A program made the position numbers and the translations under genes. From NCBI GenBank assembly GCA_963729365.1, contig CAVSNQ010000013.1:744001-808000 (forward strand): a stretch of DNA of 64,000 bases, written 5' to 3'. Below the pieces are notes generated by a model. That model made no database searches. It saw only the letters and a list, made by a program, of their open reading frames with translations, and had not been told where the DNA came from. Positions within the stretch are counted from its first letter, which is position 1. Each line of letters opens with the position of its first letter. Positions 1 through 8,473 of this stretch are shown here, one piece after another. Origin of the DNA: JASHPR01 sp963729365. Its GTDB lineage: Bacteria > Actinomycetota > Actinomycetes > Streptosporangiales > Streptosporangiaceae.

Positions 1-225
1 CGTGCCCGCCACGCCGCTCATAACGTCAAGATTTACATGACGCTCGGCGATTGTCAAAGGAGGCTTGACATAGCCCGGCCCCCGGGGCCCGGAATGGTCC
101 CGCGCCCGGCGCGCGGCGCTCCGGCAGGTAGCATCGCAGTACCGCCTGCGTCGCCCTCTGCCCTGTTGCGGCGGTAGCTGGCGCCCGCATGCCTCGCACG
201 CCGCCGGTCCGTCTCTGTCGGCCAT
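1..225 (-). CDS. Cys-rich (zinc-ribbon-like) small protein, partial at left edge
   Basis: An open frame starts at ATG 225 on the minus strand and runs off the left edge, so only the first 75 codons are visible. The product begins MADRDGPAACEACG and has a CxxC-x16-CxxxC pattern (CEACG, then RRYCDATCRSAARR), which suggests a small zinc-binding knuckle followed by a basic helix. Such Cys/Arg-rich N-termini occur in short uncharacterised actinobacterial proteins; the function is unknown. A GGGG stretch precedes the ATG, and upstream lie a perfect -10 (TATAAT, 275-280) and a palindrome that may be its operator. The frame is open to base 1. A longer reading frame in another minus-strand frame covers the same bases but shows no recognisable protein. 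Confidence 0.6.
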   Translation of the reverse strand, partial: MADRDGPAACEACGRQLPPQQGRGRRRRYCDATCRSAARRARDHSGPRGPGYVKPPLTIAERHVNLDVMSGVAGT

Positions 226-245
226 GACCCCTACCCAACAACCCT

Positions 246-276
246 ATTACGTGCGCATTAAGCGCTCGCACGTAAT
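246..276. promoter_or_regulatory. Perfect 10-bp inverted repeat (operator) at the promoter of the left-edge gene
   Basis: The arms ATTACGTGCG (246-255) and CGCACGTAAT (267-276) are exact inverted repeats with an 11-bp spacer. The distal arm overlaps a minus-strand -10 hexamer TATAAT (275-280). The palindrome therefore sits between the promoter core and the start codon at 225, the usual place for a repressor site. It could also act as a hairpin after the gene ending at 328, but it lacks a U-tract. Confidence 0.55.
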
Positions 277-327
277 TATAAACCGTGTCGGCTGATGGCA
301 CGGAAAAGCCAGCGGGCCGGGCGGCCG

Positions 328-1596
328 TCACGCTGGTTGCGCCGTGGTCCTGCGCAGCGGGACGCTCGCGAAGAACAGGGTCAGGCCGAGCCCGGCGAGC
401 ATGAACCCCCACCAGCCCCACGGGCTCCGCCAGCTGGACTGCGACCCGAAGGTGACCGCCGCGGCGAAGACCGAGGCGGCGAGCAGGCGCGGCCAGGTCC
501 TGGTGGCCGGGATGAGGGCCACCGCCAGCGGGGGCCACAGATAGTAGGCGACCATCACCGGCTCGAACACGCATCGAAGCGCCAGGGCCACGGCGGCCCA
601 CCACAGCAGTTCCGTGAGCGTTTCCTGGCTCCACCGTGACGCGTGCCGCGCCGCCCGCAACCGCCGCCCGACGATGAGCGCGCACCCGCAGGCGACCAGG
701 ATGGCCAGCAGCCGGAACGGGCCGTCAGCGACCGCTCCGCCGGCCAAATGCGGGGCGAGCGGGGTCCACGGGGTGGGATGGTCGACGGTGGGCCAGTTGG
801 GCTGGCGGGTCACCGCGTGGTAGGTGGCGTGCCAGTTGGCCGCCGCGGCGGCGCCGAGCAGGACCGCGGGCGGGGCGGCCGCCCGGGCCAGGAAGCCGGG
901 CAGCCGCCTCGGCTCGATGACCGCGAGCAGGATGGGCAGGGCGAGCAGCACGAGCGGCTGCACCGCGATCGCCGCCCCGATCAGCCACGCGGACCGGGCG
1001 GTCCGTGCCTCGGACAGCGCCAGGATGCCGAACAGCAGCAGCCCCACCGACACGGCGTCCTCGGGATGGCCCCACTGGACCGAGACGTTCCACAGCGCAA
1101 CCGCGCTCGCGACGATGAGGAAGAAGCGCTTCCACCGCGGCACCCGCAGCCGCTCGGCGAGCGCGTCGGCGGCGAACAGCGCCACCGCCGAGATGGCGAT
1201 CATGTAGGGGCCCGCGACCAGCCACACGGCCGGCTGGTGATTGTGCGGGCCCGGGTGCTGCAGCGAGAGCCCCGCCGCGTCGGTGACCGCCACCACCGGG
1301 GCCAGGATCACGGCCGCGCCGGGGAACGTGACCAGGCCGGTGGGCTGGATGTACAGGCCGCCCAGGTTGAGATGCACCAGGCGCTGCGCGGCGACCAGCG
1401 TCCCCCACAGGTCGTCCGGCAGCGACCAGGCGGTCCTTCCGATCAGGTGCGGGGCGACCAGGGTGCTTCCGGTCATCCCGATGACGATGAGAGCGACGGT
1501 GGCCAGCACCGGGAACAGCCGCCTGATCAGCCACGGCGGTGGCGCGGGCGCCGGCGCGAGGGCCGCCGAAGACGTCACCGCCGGGCCGCTGGTCAC
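328..1596 (-). CDS. Polytopic membrane protein, GT87/DUF2029-like
   Basis: A 422-residue protein with about nine to eleven hydrophobic segments, starting near residues 29-50 and continuing to the C-terminus. The layout (short cytoplasmic N-terminus, one long first loop, then many helices) resembles actinobacterial glycosyltransferase-87-like or polyprenol-phosphate-mannose-dependent enzymes, but I cannot point to a catalytic motif, so the enzyme assignment is inference. The GTG start overlaps the stop of the upstream permease by 4 bases (GTGA), so it is the last gene of the ABC exporter operon and probably translated by coupling. It may be a membrane partner of the exporter. Confidence 0.75.
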   Translation of the reverse strand: MTSGPAVTSSAALAPAPAPPPWLIRRLFPVLATVALIVIGMTGSTLVAPHLIGRTAWSLPDDLWGTLVAAQRLVHLNLGGLYIQPTGLVTFPGAAVILAPVVAVTDAAGLSLQHPGPHNHQPAVWLVAGPYMIAISAVALFAADALAERLRVPRWKRFFLIVASAVALWNVSVQWGHPEDAVSVGLLLFGILALSEARTARSAWLIGAAIAVQPLVLLALPILLAVIEPRRLPGFLARAAAPPAVLLGAAAAANWHATYHAVTRQPNWPTVDHPTPWTPLAPHLAGGAVADGPFRLLAILVACGCALIVGRRLRAARHASRWSQETLTELLWWAAVALALRCVFEPVMVAYYLWPPLAVALIPATRTWPRLLAASVFAAAVTFGSQSSWRSPWGWWGFMLAGLGLTLFFASVPLRRTTAQPA

Positions 1597-2474
1597 GCGT
1601 CACGCAGCCGGAGCAGCAGACCGCCGATCAGCAGCGCGGCGGCAGCCCAGGCGGCCAGCACGCCGAGTCCTGCCCAGGGGGTGATGGCCAGGCTGTGCAG
1701 GCCGGTGGTGTCCTGGATGGTGAGCCCGGCGTTCATCGGCGTGTACCGCTCGAGGCGGTGCAGCCATACCGGATTGCTCACGGTGAGAGCGATGAGGATC
1801 GGCGGGAGATACAGCACGCCGAGGCTCAGGCCGATGGCCACGGCCGACTCCCGCACGGCGGCGGCGATGCCGAGGCTGAACAGCGCGATCAGGGCCAGGT
1901 ACAGGACCGAGCCGCAGGCCGCCCGCAGCGTCGGCCCGTGGGCCAGGGAAAGGGCCGGAAAGCCGCTCGCCGGGGTGAACCCGTTGCCGGGCAGCATGAG
2001 CCGCCCGGCCAGCAGGGATCCGGCCACCGCGACGGTCCCGGCCACGAGCGCCATGGCGCCGGCCAGCACTCCCTTGGCGGCCAGCACGGCGGAGCGGCGC
2101 GGCATCGCGGCCAGGGTGACCCGGATCATGCCGGTGCTGTACTCGTTGCTCACCGCCAGCACCGCGAGGATCGCGACCACCGCCTGGCCGAGATAGATCC
2201 CGGTGAGGCTGAGCTTGGTGGTGTCGGCCGGGCAGGGCAGGCTGGGCGTGCACTTGGTGGCGGCGACCACCGCCGCGCTCACGGCGACGGTCAGCGTCAC
2301 GACACCGACCAGCAGCCAGGCCGGGCCCGACACGGTGCGCAGCTTGGTCCATTCCGCGTGCAGCGCGTCCCGCAGGCCCGCCCACCAGCCGGGCCAGGCG
2401 CCGCGCGGGCCCGTCGGCTGCGCGTGCGGCGCCTCCCGCGCGCCCGCCCGCGCCTGGGCCGGGGCGTGGCTCAT
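1593..2474 (-). CDS. ABC-2 type transporter permease (second permease)
   Basis: 293 residues. A cytoplasmic N-terminus with the motif LHAEWTKLRTV is followed by six predicted membrane segments. The mid-protein stretch EYSTGMIRVTLAAMPRR is the cytoplasmic signature of ABC-2 permeases (compare EYRRGLIRTTLAASPRR in the neighbour). It has no ATPase of its own and presumably pairs with the upstream ATPase and permease. The ATG at 2474 overlaps the stop of the preceding permease (ATGA), which fixes the start; in-frame codons upstream of it are out of register with that gene's coding sequence. A loop after the first helix carries two Cys residues (CTPSLPC), possibly an extracellular disulfide. Confidence 0.85.
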   Translation of the reverse strand: MSHAPAQARAGAREAPHAQPTGPRGAWPGWWAGLRDALHAEWTKLRTVSGPAWLLVGVVTLTVAVSAAVVAATKCTPSLPCPADTTKLSLTGIYLGQAVVAILAVLAVSNEYSTGMIRVTLAAMPRRSAVLAAKGVLAGAMALVAGTVAVAGSLLAGRLMLPGNGFTPASGFPALSLAHGPTLRAACGSVLYLALIALFSLGIAAAVRESAVAIGLSLGVLYLPPILIALTVSNPVWLHRLERYTPMNAGLTIQDTTGLHSLAITPWAGLGVLAAWAAAALLIGGLLLRLRDA

Positions 2475-4087
2475 GCGTCCCTCCGGCGGAGCAGGAAGAC
2501 GGCCAGGCTCAGGGCGAGCGCGGCGTACCCGCACAGTACGGCGAAGCCAGCCCACGGCGCCAGCGGGTAGTAGTCCGGGGGCAGGTAGGCGTTGGCGACC
2601 TGCGAGTACACCGGGCTGCTCTGCTGGATGGCGAAGCCGGCGGCCGGGGTGAGCCGCAGCAGCCACCCGCCGGCGCCGGACGGCAAGACCCCCGGGACGA
2701 CCCCGAGGATGTACATGAACACGACCCCCACGATGACCGCGGTGACCGCGGCGGCGCTGCGCCGCAGGATCGTGCCGACGGCCAGGGCGAGGACCGCGCC
2801 GACCGCCAGGAGCGCTGCGGTGCCGACCACCACCCGCGCCGCGGTCAGCCCGGACACCGGCAGGATGTACAGGCCCTGGTCGCGGGAAAGGCGGGCGCCG
2901 ACCGGCACCGCGATGGCCGCGGTGACCAGCCCCATCACGAACGTGACCAGGCCGATCACGATCGCTTTGGCGGCCAGCACCCGGCCCCGGCGCGGGCTCG
3001 CGGCGAGCGTGGTGCGGATCAGGCCGCGCCGGTACTCGGCGGTGATGAACATCACCGCGACCACGATCACCGCGATCAGCCCGGCGAACGTGCCGATCAG
3101 GTGCTCCTGGATGGTGCCCGTCCCCCCCGAGCCCGACCCCGGGCCGGTCACCAGCGGGGCGATGTCGCCGGAGCCGGTCACCGTGAACGTGCGGCCGGCC
3201 TGCTGGTAGCCCTCACCCGGACCCTGGCCGTTCGGCCCGAACCCGGCCGGGCTTCCGATGGTGGCACCGGTCCACGAGCCGCTGTGCTGGCGGCCGGAGA
3301 CGCTGACGTGGTCGAAGACGCCGGTGGCCAGGGTCGGCCCGAAGTTCCCGGTCCCCCCGCCAAAGGACACGGTGAGGTGCCCGGAAATCGGAGAGGTGGC
3401 GAACAGGCCGACCTGCGCGGTCGACGGCAGCCCGGCCAGGTCAGCGGTGCCGACCTGGGTCCAGTGGGTACCGTCGGCCGAGTCATAGCCGGTGATCGTG
3501 TCGCCGGAGCGGGTGAGCCGCAGCCAGCGCGGGTGCGCCGCCGACACGCTGCCGGGCAGGCCGGCGATGTCCTGGGTGAAGTCGTACTGCATCCGCACGC
3601 CGTGGCTGCCGGTGACCGTCATCGCCGCGTACGCCGAGCCCGGCTTGGTGCTCGCCTTGATGATGATCCCGGCCTTGGACCACTGCTGCAGGCCCCCGGG
3701 GCTATCGGATACCGATCCGGGCGGCGCCTGGGGGTTCTGCACACCGGTGAACGAGGTCACCCGCGCGGTGATGCTGCCGTTACCGGTGAGCGGCTGGCGC
3801 ACGAAGGAGAAGCTGTCGGTGACCGCCTCGCCGCCCGGGCCGGTCGGAAACGTCGGCACGCAGGCGGCGCCGCTCAGCGTCGGCGCGTTCGGGCCGTCAC
3901 TGCAATGGGAGCCGCCCTGCACGCCGAGCACGCCGAGCGCGAGCATGAGCAGCGCGGCGACCACCATGCCGATGACCCAGCCCCGCACGGTGCGGAACTT
4001 GTCCCACTCGGCGCGGAGCAGCTGGGCGAAGCTGTCGTGCCCGGCCGGCTGGGTCGAACGGTACGGCGTGCCGGTGGCCGTGGTCAT
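2471..4087 (-). CDS. ABC-2 type permease with a large extracellular beta-sandwich insert
   Basis: 538 residues. The N-terminus LLRAEWDKFRTVRGW and first helix (about residues 35-55) are typical of ABC-2 permeases, as are the later helices and the EYRRGLIRTTLAASPRRGR loop. Between helix 1 and helix 2 lies an insert of roughly 280 residues with repeated Gly/Ser/Thr beta-strand character. It contains WSKAGIIIKAS, RWLRLTRSGDTITGYDS and GTHWTQVG, the pattern of DUF1349/LamG-like carbohydrate- or ligand-binding beta-sandwich domains. It should lie outside the membrane. The start overlaps the ATPase stop (ATGA). The insert could sense or bind an extracellular ligand for the linked two-component system; that role is inference. 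Confidence 0.85.
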   Translation of the reverse strand: MTTATGTPYRSTQPAGHDSFAQLLRAEWDKFRTVRGWVIGMVVAALLMLALGVLGVQGGSHCSDGPNAPTLSGAACVPTFPTGPGGEAVTDSFSFVRQPLTGNGSITARVTSFTGVQNPQAPPGSVSDSPGGLQQWSKAGIIIKASTKPGSAYAAMTVTGSHGVRMQYDFTQDIAGLPGSVSAAHPRWLRLTRSGDTITGYDSADGTHWTQVGTADLAGLPSTAQVGLFATSPISGHLTVSFGGGTGNFGPTLATGVFDHVSVSGRQHSGSWTGATIGSPAGFGPNGQGPGEGYQQAGRTFTVTGSGDIAPLVTGPGSGSGGTGTIQEHLIGTFAGLIAVIVVAVMFITAEYRRGLIRTTLAASPRRGRVLAAKAIVIGLVTFVMGLVTAAIAVPVGARLSRDQGLYILPVSGLTAARVVVGTAALLAVGAVLALAVGTILRRSAAAVTAVIVGVVFMYILGVVPGVLPSGAGGWLLRLTPAAGFAIQQSSPVYSQVANAYLPPDYYPLAPWAGFAVLCGYAALALSLAVFLLRRRDA

Positions 4088-5016
4088 CGCGCCGCCTCCG
4101 TGCTGCCCGCGGCGCGGAACTCGACCGCGTCCCTGGTCAGCTCCATGTACGCCTCCTCCAGGGTCGCCCGGTGCGCGGACACCTCGGAGAACGGCACCGC
4201 TCCGCCGGTCAGCAGTGTCACCACGCGCTGCGCGGTGAGCCCGGACACCGTGAGCGTGTCCGGGCCGGTAGCGGCGACGGTGGCCCCCGCGTGGGTCAGC
4301 ACCGTCATCGCCTCGGTCCGCGCCGTGGTGCGCAGCGTGACCCGGTCGCCGGACGCGGCCGCGATCAGCTCGGCCACACTCGTGTCCGCGATCACCCGGC
4401 CGCGCCCGGCGACCACGAGCTGATCCGCGGTGTCCTGCAGCTCGCTCATCAGGTGGCTGGACACCAGCACGGCGCGGCCCTGCGCGGCCAGCGACCGCAG
4501 GTATCCCTTCATCCACACGATGCCCTCGGGGTCCATGCCGTTGAACGGCTCGTCGAACATCAGCACCGGCGGGTCGCCCAGCATCGCCGCGGCGATGCCC
4601 AGCCGCTGCCGCATGCCCAGTGAGAAGCCCCCCGCCTTGCGCCGGACGGCCGACTGCAGTCCGGTCAGCTCGATCACCTCGTCGACCCGCCGGGCGCTGA
4701 GCCCCTGGGAGTGCGCCAGCCACAGCAAGTGGTTGCGGGCCTTCCGGCTCGGCTGCAGGGCGCCGGCGTCCAGCAGCGACCCGACGTGGCTCAGCGGGTG
4801 CCGCAGGGTCTGGTAGCGCTGCCCGCCGATCAGCGCGCTGCCCTCGTCCGCCGCGTCCAGGCCGAGGATGACCCGCATCGTGGTGGACTTCCCCGCGCCG
4901 TTCGGCCCGACAAACCCGGTGACCTGACCAGGCACGACGGTGAACGTCATCCCGTCCAGCGCCAGAGTCGGCCCGAACCGCTTGCGCAGTCCGGTCACTT
5001 CGATGGTTGCTTCCAT
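4084..5016 (-). CDS. ABC transporter ATP-binding protein
   Basis: 310 residues from ATG 5016 (a GTG at 5055 would add 13 residues). It has the full nucleotide-binding set: Walker A GPNGAGKST, Q-loop region, signature FSLGMRQRLG, Walker B VLMFDEP and switch His in SSHLMSEL. The C-terminal extension of about 90 residues is typical of the drug/lantibiotic exporter subfamily (CcmA/DrrA-like). First gene of a four-gene operon whose members overlap by 4 bases each, and divergent from the histidine kinase at 5130. The substrate cannot be read from the sequence; antibiotic or peptide export or self-protection is the usual role of this arrangement. Confidence 0.93.
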   Translation of the reverse strand: MEATIEVTGLRKRFGPTLALDGMTFTVVPGQVTGFVGPNGAGKSTTMRVILGLDAADEGSALIGGQRYQTLRHPLSHVGSLLDAGALQPSRKARNHLLWLAHSQGLSARRVDEVIELTGLQSAVRRKAGGFSLGMRQRLGIAAAMLGDPPVLMFDEPFNGMDPEGIVWMKGYLRSLAAQGRAVLVSSHLMSELQDTADQLVVAGRGRVIADTSVAELIAAASGDRVTLRTTARTEAMTVLTHAGATVAATGPDTLTVSGLTAQRVVTLLTGGAVPFSEVSAHRATLEEAYMELTRDAVEFRAAGSTEAAR

Positions 5017-5129
5017 GCCCGGCAGACTAGAAGCCAGGCCGGGCGCGGTCGTCACGCCGCGGAGCCGTCTTGGCCGCCGCTGGCGCGGGGGACACCGGCC
5101 CGCCCATCCCCCGCACGGGGGACGGGCAG

Positions 5130-6422
5130 ATGAGCGGCCGGAGGGACGCCATCGCGCGCCAGAGCAGCGAGAATGACTGGGTGAGCCTGGTGGCAGAGCA
5201 GCACGGCGGATGGACGGGCGGGGCGCGGCGGATCGCCGCGGCCCGGTACGCGCCCGTCCTGGCCAGCGCGGCCCTGGGCGCGGCCGCGGTGGCCGAGGCG
5301 CTGGCCAGCGCGACGATCAGGTCGGCGCCGGCGAACCCGTCGCGAGCGCTCCTGCTGCTCGTCCTGGCGGCGGTCAGCCTGCTCACCACGCTGCCGCTGG
5401 GGCTGCTGTGGACGCACCCGGCGGCGGCGGCCGTGGCGGTCGCCGCGGCGAACCTGCTGTCGCTCGCCGGTTTCCGGACGCTGACCGTGCCCGGCCTGAT
5501 CGCGCTGCTGGCCGCCCTGTACCGGCTGGGCCGCAGCGGAGCCCAGGTCCTGCCCGCGATCCTGGTCCTGCCCTTCCTGGTGCTGGCGCTCGCCAGCACC
5601 ATGGCGCCCGTACGCGGCGTGCTGAGCGGCCGTGAGATCCGGGTGCTGATCGTCTTGGCCGCCTCCCTCGGCGCGGCCGCCGCCTGGGCCGGGGCCGCGC
5701 GCCGGTCGCGCACCGAGGCCGTGGAGCACAGCGCCACCCAGCAGGAGATCGCCGGCACGCTGCTGGAACACACCGCCCGCGGGGAGCGCGCGCGGATCTC
5801 CCGCGAGCTGCACGACGTGGTCGCCCACCACATCTCGATGATCGCCGTACAGGCCGAGACGGCCCGGCTGGCCACGCCGGGCATGCCAGCGGCGGGCGCG
5901 CAGCGGCTGTCCGCGATCGGCGACACCGCCCGGGCCGCGCTGACCGAAATGCGGCGGCTGCTCGGGGTGCTGCGCGAGGACACCGAGACCGTGACGGCCG
6001 ACCGCCAGCCCCAGCCGGGGCTGCAGCAGCTCAACGAGCTGCTGGATGAGGCCAGGGATGCGGCGGGGACCGGGGCCAGGCTCATCGTCCGCGGCTCTCT
6101 GACCGTCCTGGATCCCGGGGTCGAGCTGGCCGCCTTCCGCATCGTCCAGGAGGCCCTCACCAACGCCAGGCGGCACGCGCCCGGGGCGGCCGTCGACGTC
6201 GAGCTGAACTACGCCGGCGACGAGCTCCGGCTGCGGATCAGGGACAACGGGCCAGGCCCGCCGCCCGGGCCGGGAACGCCAGGGCCCGAGCATGGCCACG
6301 GGCTGCTCGGCATGCGCGAACGCGCCGCCGCCGTCGGCGGTGAGCTGCGCACCGGCGCGGCTCCCGGAGGCGGTTTCCTGGTCGAGGCCAGGCTGCCCGC
6401 CCAGGCGGATACCGCGGCATGA
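5130..6422 (+). CDS. Sensor histidine kinase (HisKA_3 / NarL-type partner)
   Basis: About 430 residues. The N-terminal third has four to five hydrophobic segments with very short loops. The dimerisation/phosphoacceptor box RISRELHDVVAHHIS lies near residue 225 and the HATPase_c domain with DNGPGPPPG and GLLGMRERAAAVGG at the end, both typical of HisKA_3 kinases. With so little extracellular sequence it probably senses in or at the membrane, as do intramembrane-sensing kinases paired with ABC exporters. ATG 5130 is preceded by GGGGACGGGC and is preferred to the in-frame TTG at 5070. The stop overlaps the regulator start (ATGA). Confidence 0.92.
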   Translation: MSGRRDAIARQSSENDWVSLVAEQHGGWTGGARRIAAARYAPVLASAALGAAAVAEALASATIRSAPANPSRALLLLVLAAVSLLTTLPLGLLWTHPAAAAVAVAAANLLSLAGFRTLTVPGLIALLAALYRLGRSGAQVLPAILVLPFLVLALASTMAPVRGVLSGREIRVLIVLAASLGAAAAWAGAARRSRTEAVEHSATQQEIAGTLLEHTARGERARISRELHDVVAHHISMIAVQAETARLATPGMPAAGAQRLSAIGDTARAALTEMRRLLGVLREDTETVTADRQPQPGLQQLNELLDEARDAAGTGARLIVRGSLTVLDPGVELAAFRIVQEALTNARRHAPGAAVDVELNYAGDELRLRIRDNGPGPPPGPGTPGPEHGHGLLGMRERAAAVGGELRTGAAPGGGFLVEARLPAQADTAA

Positions 6423-7117
6423 CCGCGCCGTCGTCTGTGATCAGGATCGTCGTCGCCGACGACCATCAGGTGGTGCGCACCGGGTTCGCGACGCTGCTCG
6501 ACACCCAGCCGGATTTCGAGGTCATCGGCACCGCGGTGAACGGCAGCGAGGCGGTCAGGATCTGCCGCGAGCTGCGTCCCGACGTCGTGCTGATGGACGT
6601 GCGGATGCCGGGCACCGACGGTATCGAGGCCACCAGGCAGCTGGCCGGGCCTGGCCAGGGCGGCCCGCGCATCCTCATCCTCACCACGTTCGACCTGGAC
6701 GACTACGTCTACGACGCGCTGTGCGCTGGGGCCAGCGGTTTCCTGCTCAAGGACGTCACCGCGGAGCGGCTGTTCGAGGCCGTGCGCGTGATCGCGGCCG
6801 GCGAGGCGCTGCTCGCGCCGGCCGTCACCCGCCGGCTGATCAGCGAGTTCTCCCGGATCCGGCCCCGGCAGGCCACCCCGCCCACGGCCCAGGCCGCGCT
6901 GCGCGAGCTCACCCCGCGCGAGACCGAGGTGCTCCGGCTGATCGCCGAGGGCCTGTCCAACCCGGAGATAGCGGCCCGGCTCGTGGTGACCGAGGAGACC
7001 GTCAAGACGCACGTCAGCCGGGTGCTCAGCAAGCTGGGCCTGCGCGACCGGACGCAGGCGGTCGTGACCGCCTACGAGTCGGGTCTGGTCGTGCCCCGCT
7101 CCCGCGAGCCGAGCTAG
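6419..7117 (+). CDS. LuxR/NarL-family response regulator
   Basis: 232 residues. The receiver domain has the acidic pocket VVADDHQ near residues 11-16, phosphoacceptor Asp60 in VVLMDVRMPG, and a conserved Lys in FLLKDV. A C-terminal GerE/LuxR helix-turn-helix (about residues 160-225) contains LTPRETEVLRLIAEGLSNPEIA. Cognate to the overlapping kinase and probably controls the divergent ABC operon whose first gene starts about 115 bp from the kinase start. It converges with the next gene across 13 bp containing a small palindrome, ACCCGG-TC-CCGGGT. Confidence 0.93.
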   Translation: MTAPSSVIRIVVADDHQVVRTGFATLLDTQPDFEVIGTAVNGSEAVRICRELRPDVVLMDVRMPGTDGIEATRQLAGPGQGGPRILILTTFDLDDYVYDALCAGASGFLLKDVTAERLFEAVRVIAAGEALLAPAVTRRLISEFSRIRPRQATPPTAQAALRELTPRETEVLRLIAEGLSNPEIAARLVVTEETVKTHVSRVLSKLGLRDRTQAVVTAYESGLVVPRSREPS

Positions 7118-7130
7118 ACCCGGTCCCGGG

Positions 7131-7688
7131 TTACGCTCCGGGTGCTCGATGTAGTTGCAGCGGCTTGGCCAGAACGACGAAGCTCAGATCCGGCCGCTTC
7201 GGAACCCCGAACCGCTCGTCCCCATAGGGAAACGGCTTTCTCTCGCCCGTCCGGCGGTAGCCCCGCCGCTCGTACCAGGCGATCAGGTCCAGGCGCTGGG
7301 CGATAACGCTCAGCACCATGATCCTCGCGCCCCAGTCGTCGCGGGCCAGGCGCTCGGCTTCAGCCAGGATCTGCCCGCCCCAGCCCTGCCCCTGGCCGTC
7401 CGGCGGCACCGAGAACATGCCGAAGTACGCCTCGGCCCCCGGGCGCCCCTCCAGCTGGCAGCAACCCGCCAGCCGCCCGCCGGCCTCGGCCAGCAGCATG
7501 GTGCTGCCGCGCGCGTGCAGCACCGCCGAGACCGCCTCGGCGTCGGTGCGCTGACCGCCGAGCAGGTGCGTCTCGGTGGTCCAGCCCGCCCGGCTGGCCT
7601 CCCCGCGGTAGGCGGACTCGATGAGACCGACGATGGCCGGCACGTCATCTGCCTCGGCGAACCGGAACATCAGCGTCACGCTGGTCAT
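7131..7688 (-). CDS. GNAT family N-acetyltransferase
   Basis: 185 residues with the single-domain GNAT fold. The N-terminus FRFAEADDVPAIVGLIESAYRGE is motif C; the acetyl-CoA loop is QGQGWGGQILAEAERLA (R/Q-x-x-G-x-G/A type); and the C-terminal ARIMVLSVIAQRLDLIAWYERRGYRRTGE is the usual beta5-alpha4 and YxxxGF element. The substrate is unknown. No clear ribosome-binding site precedes the ATG. It is convergent with the response regulator and stands alone, with 94 bp to the VOC gene. Confidence 0.85.
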   Translation of the reverse strand: MTSVTLMFRFAEADDVPAIVGLIESAYRGEASRAGWTTETHLLGGQRTDAEAVSAVLHARGSTMLLAEAGGRLAGCCQLEGRPGAEAYFGMFSVPPDGQGQGWGGQILAEAERLARDDWGARIMVLSVIAQRLDLIAWYERRGYRRTGERKPFPYGDERFGVPKRPDLSFVVLAKPLQLHRAPGA

Positions 7689-7782
7689 TATCGCGACCCG
7701 CTACCGCCAGCTGCGGCGGACGCGCATGACCAAACTGCAGGCCGGGAGCCGCGATGATCGCCGGTCAGGCCAGGCGGCGCTA

Positions 7783-8127
7783 TTACAGCTTCATCAGCCC
7801 GATGCGGTTGCCCGCGGGGTCGGTGAAGTAGGCCAGCGTCGGGCCGCCGGGTACCTCCATCGGCGGCGTCAGCGTCGCGCCGCCGAGCTGGCCCGCCCGG
7901 TCCAGCGCCGCCTCCAGGTCAGGCACCGAGATATAGAAGATGACCTGGGCGGAGCCGTCCGGGCTCGGGCCCACGCCACCGGGGATGCCGCCCTCCTGAG
8001 GCGCCACCATCCCGTAGCTCATCGGATTGCTGGCGTCGATCTCCCAGCCGAACAGCTCAGCGTAGAAGCGCTGCAGCGCGCCGGCGTCCGGTCCGGTCAC
8101 CTCAAACCACGCCACTGGATTTGGCAT
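7783..8127 (-). CDS. VOC (glyoxalase/bleomycin-resistance fold) protein
   Basis: 114 residues, one VOC module pair. It starts PNPVAWFEVTGPD and carries LQRFYAELFGWEI, then the second half with FYISVPDLEAAL and a C-terminal FTDPAGNRIGL, the usual metal-site end of the fold. Actinobacterial proteins of this type are annotated as glyoxalase-like; substrate unknown. ATG 8127 is chosen over GTG 8133 because an AGGAG lies five bases before the ATG and would touch the GTG. Confidence 0.85.
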   Translation of the reverse strand: MPNPVAWFEVTGPDAGALQRFYAELFGWEIDASNPMSYGMVAPQEGGIPGGVGPSPDGSAQVIFYISVPDLEAALDRAGQLGGATLTPPMEVPGGPTLAYFTDPAGNRIGLMKL

Positions 8128-8473
8128 CGCCACTCCTGCGTCATGCGGATGTCCCCGGCGGTCAGAGATGACCGCGAACCCGGCCAGGTCGAGGCGGCAG
8201 GTTCCCCGGGCTGATGCCTCCGACGCTACCGGGCCCTGGCGCAGCCGTGAAGGTCATCGGCCGCGTGGCGCGGACCGGCGTCAGCCAGTTGTCCGCACTC
8301 CGGAACTGATCCGGTCCAGCGGCGCCCGCACAGAAAATGCGGCCGCGGGGCACTTACCGTCCCCGAGCGAGCGTCATGAGTGCCTGGAACGGGAATCCAC
8401 TGGCCGGTGGCCTCGCCGAGGCTAGCGAGAAAACGGCGTCGTGCATGGCGGCGCGGTGACGTGGAAGGTTCCG
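8128..8473. other. Intergenic region between the VOC gene and the FAD oxidase gene
   Basis: About 345 bp. Neither strand shows a convincing protein or an RNA gene. The stretch carries the promoters of the divergent flanking genes. I see no strong palindrome and no riboswitch that I recognise. Confidence 0.4.

Noticed and set aside
52..70. TTGACA hexamers on both strands and a possible leaderless minus-strand promoter at 22-57
   Set aside because: The minus-strand frame starting at 225 reads through this stretch with a sensible Cys-rich protein; the hexamers are coding sequence.
643..2570. Long plus-strand frames over the ABC operon
   Set aside because: Low-complexity (Q, G, R, H) shadow sequences of the minus-strand membrane proteins.
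7118..7131. ACCCGG-TC-CCGGGT palindrome between convergent genes
   Set aside because: Very short loop and no U-tract; too weak to call a terminator.
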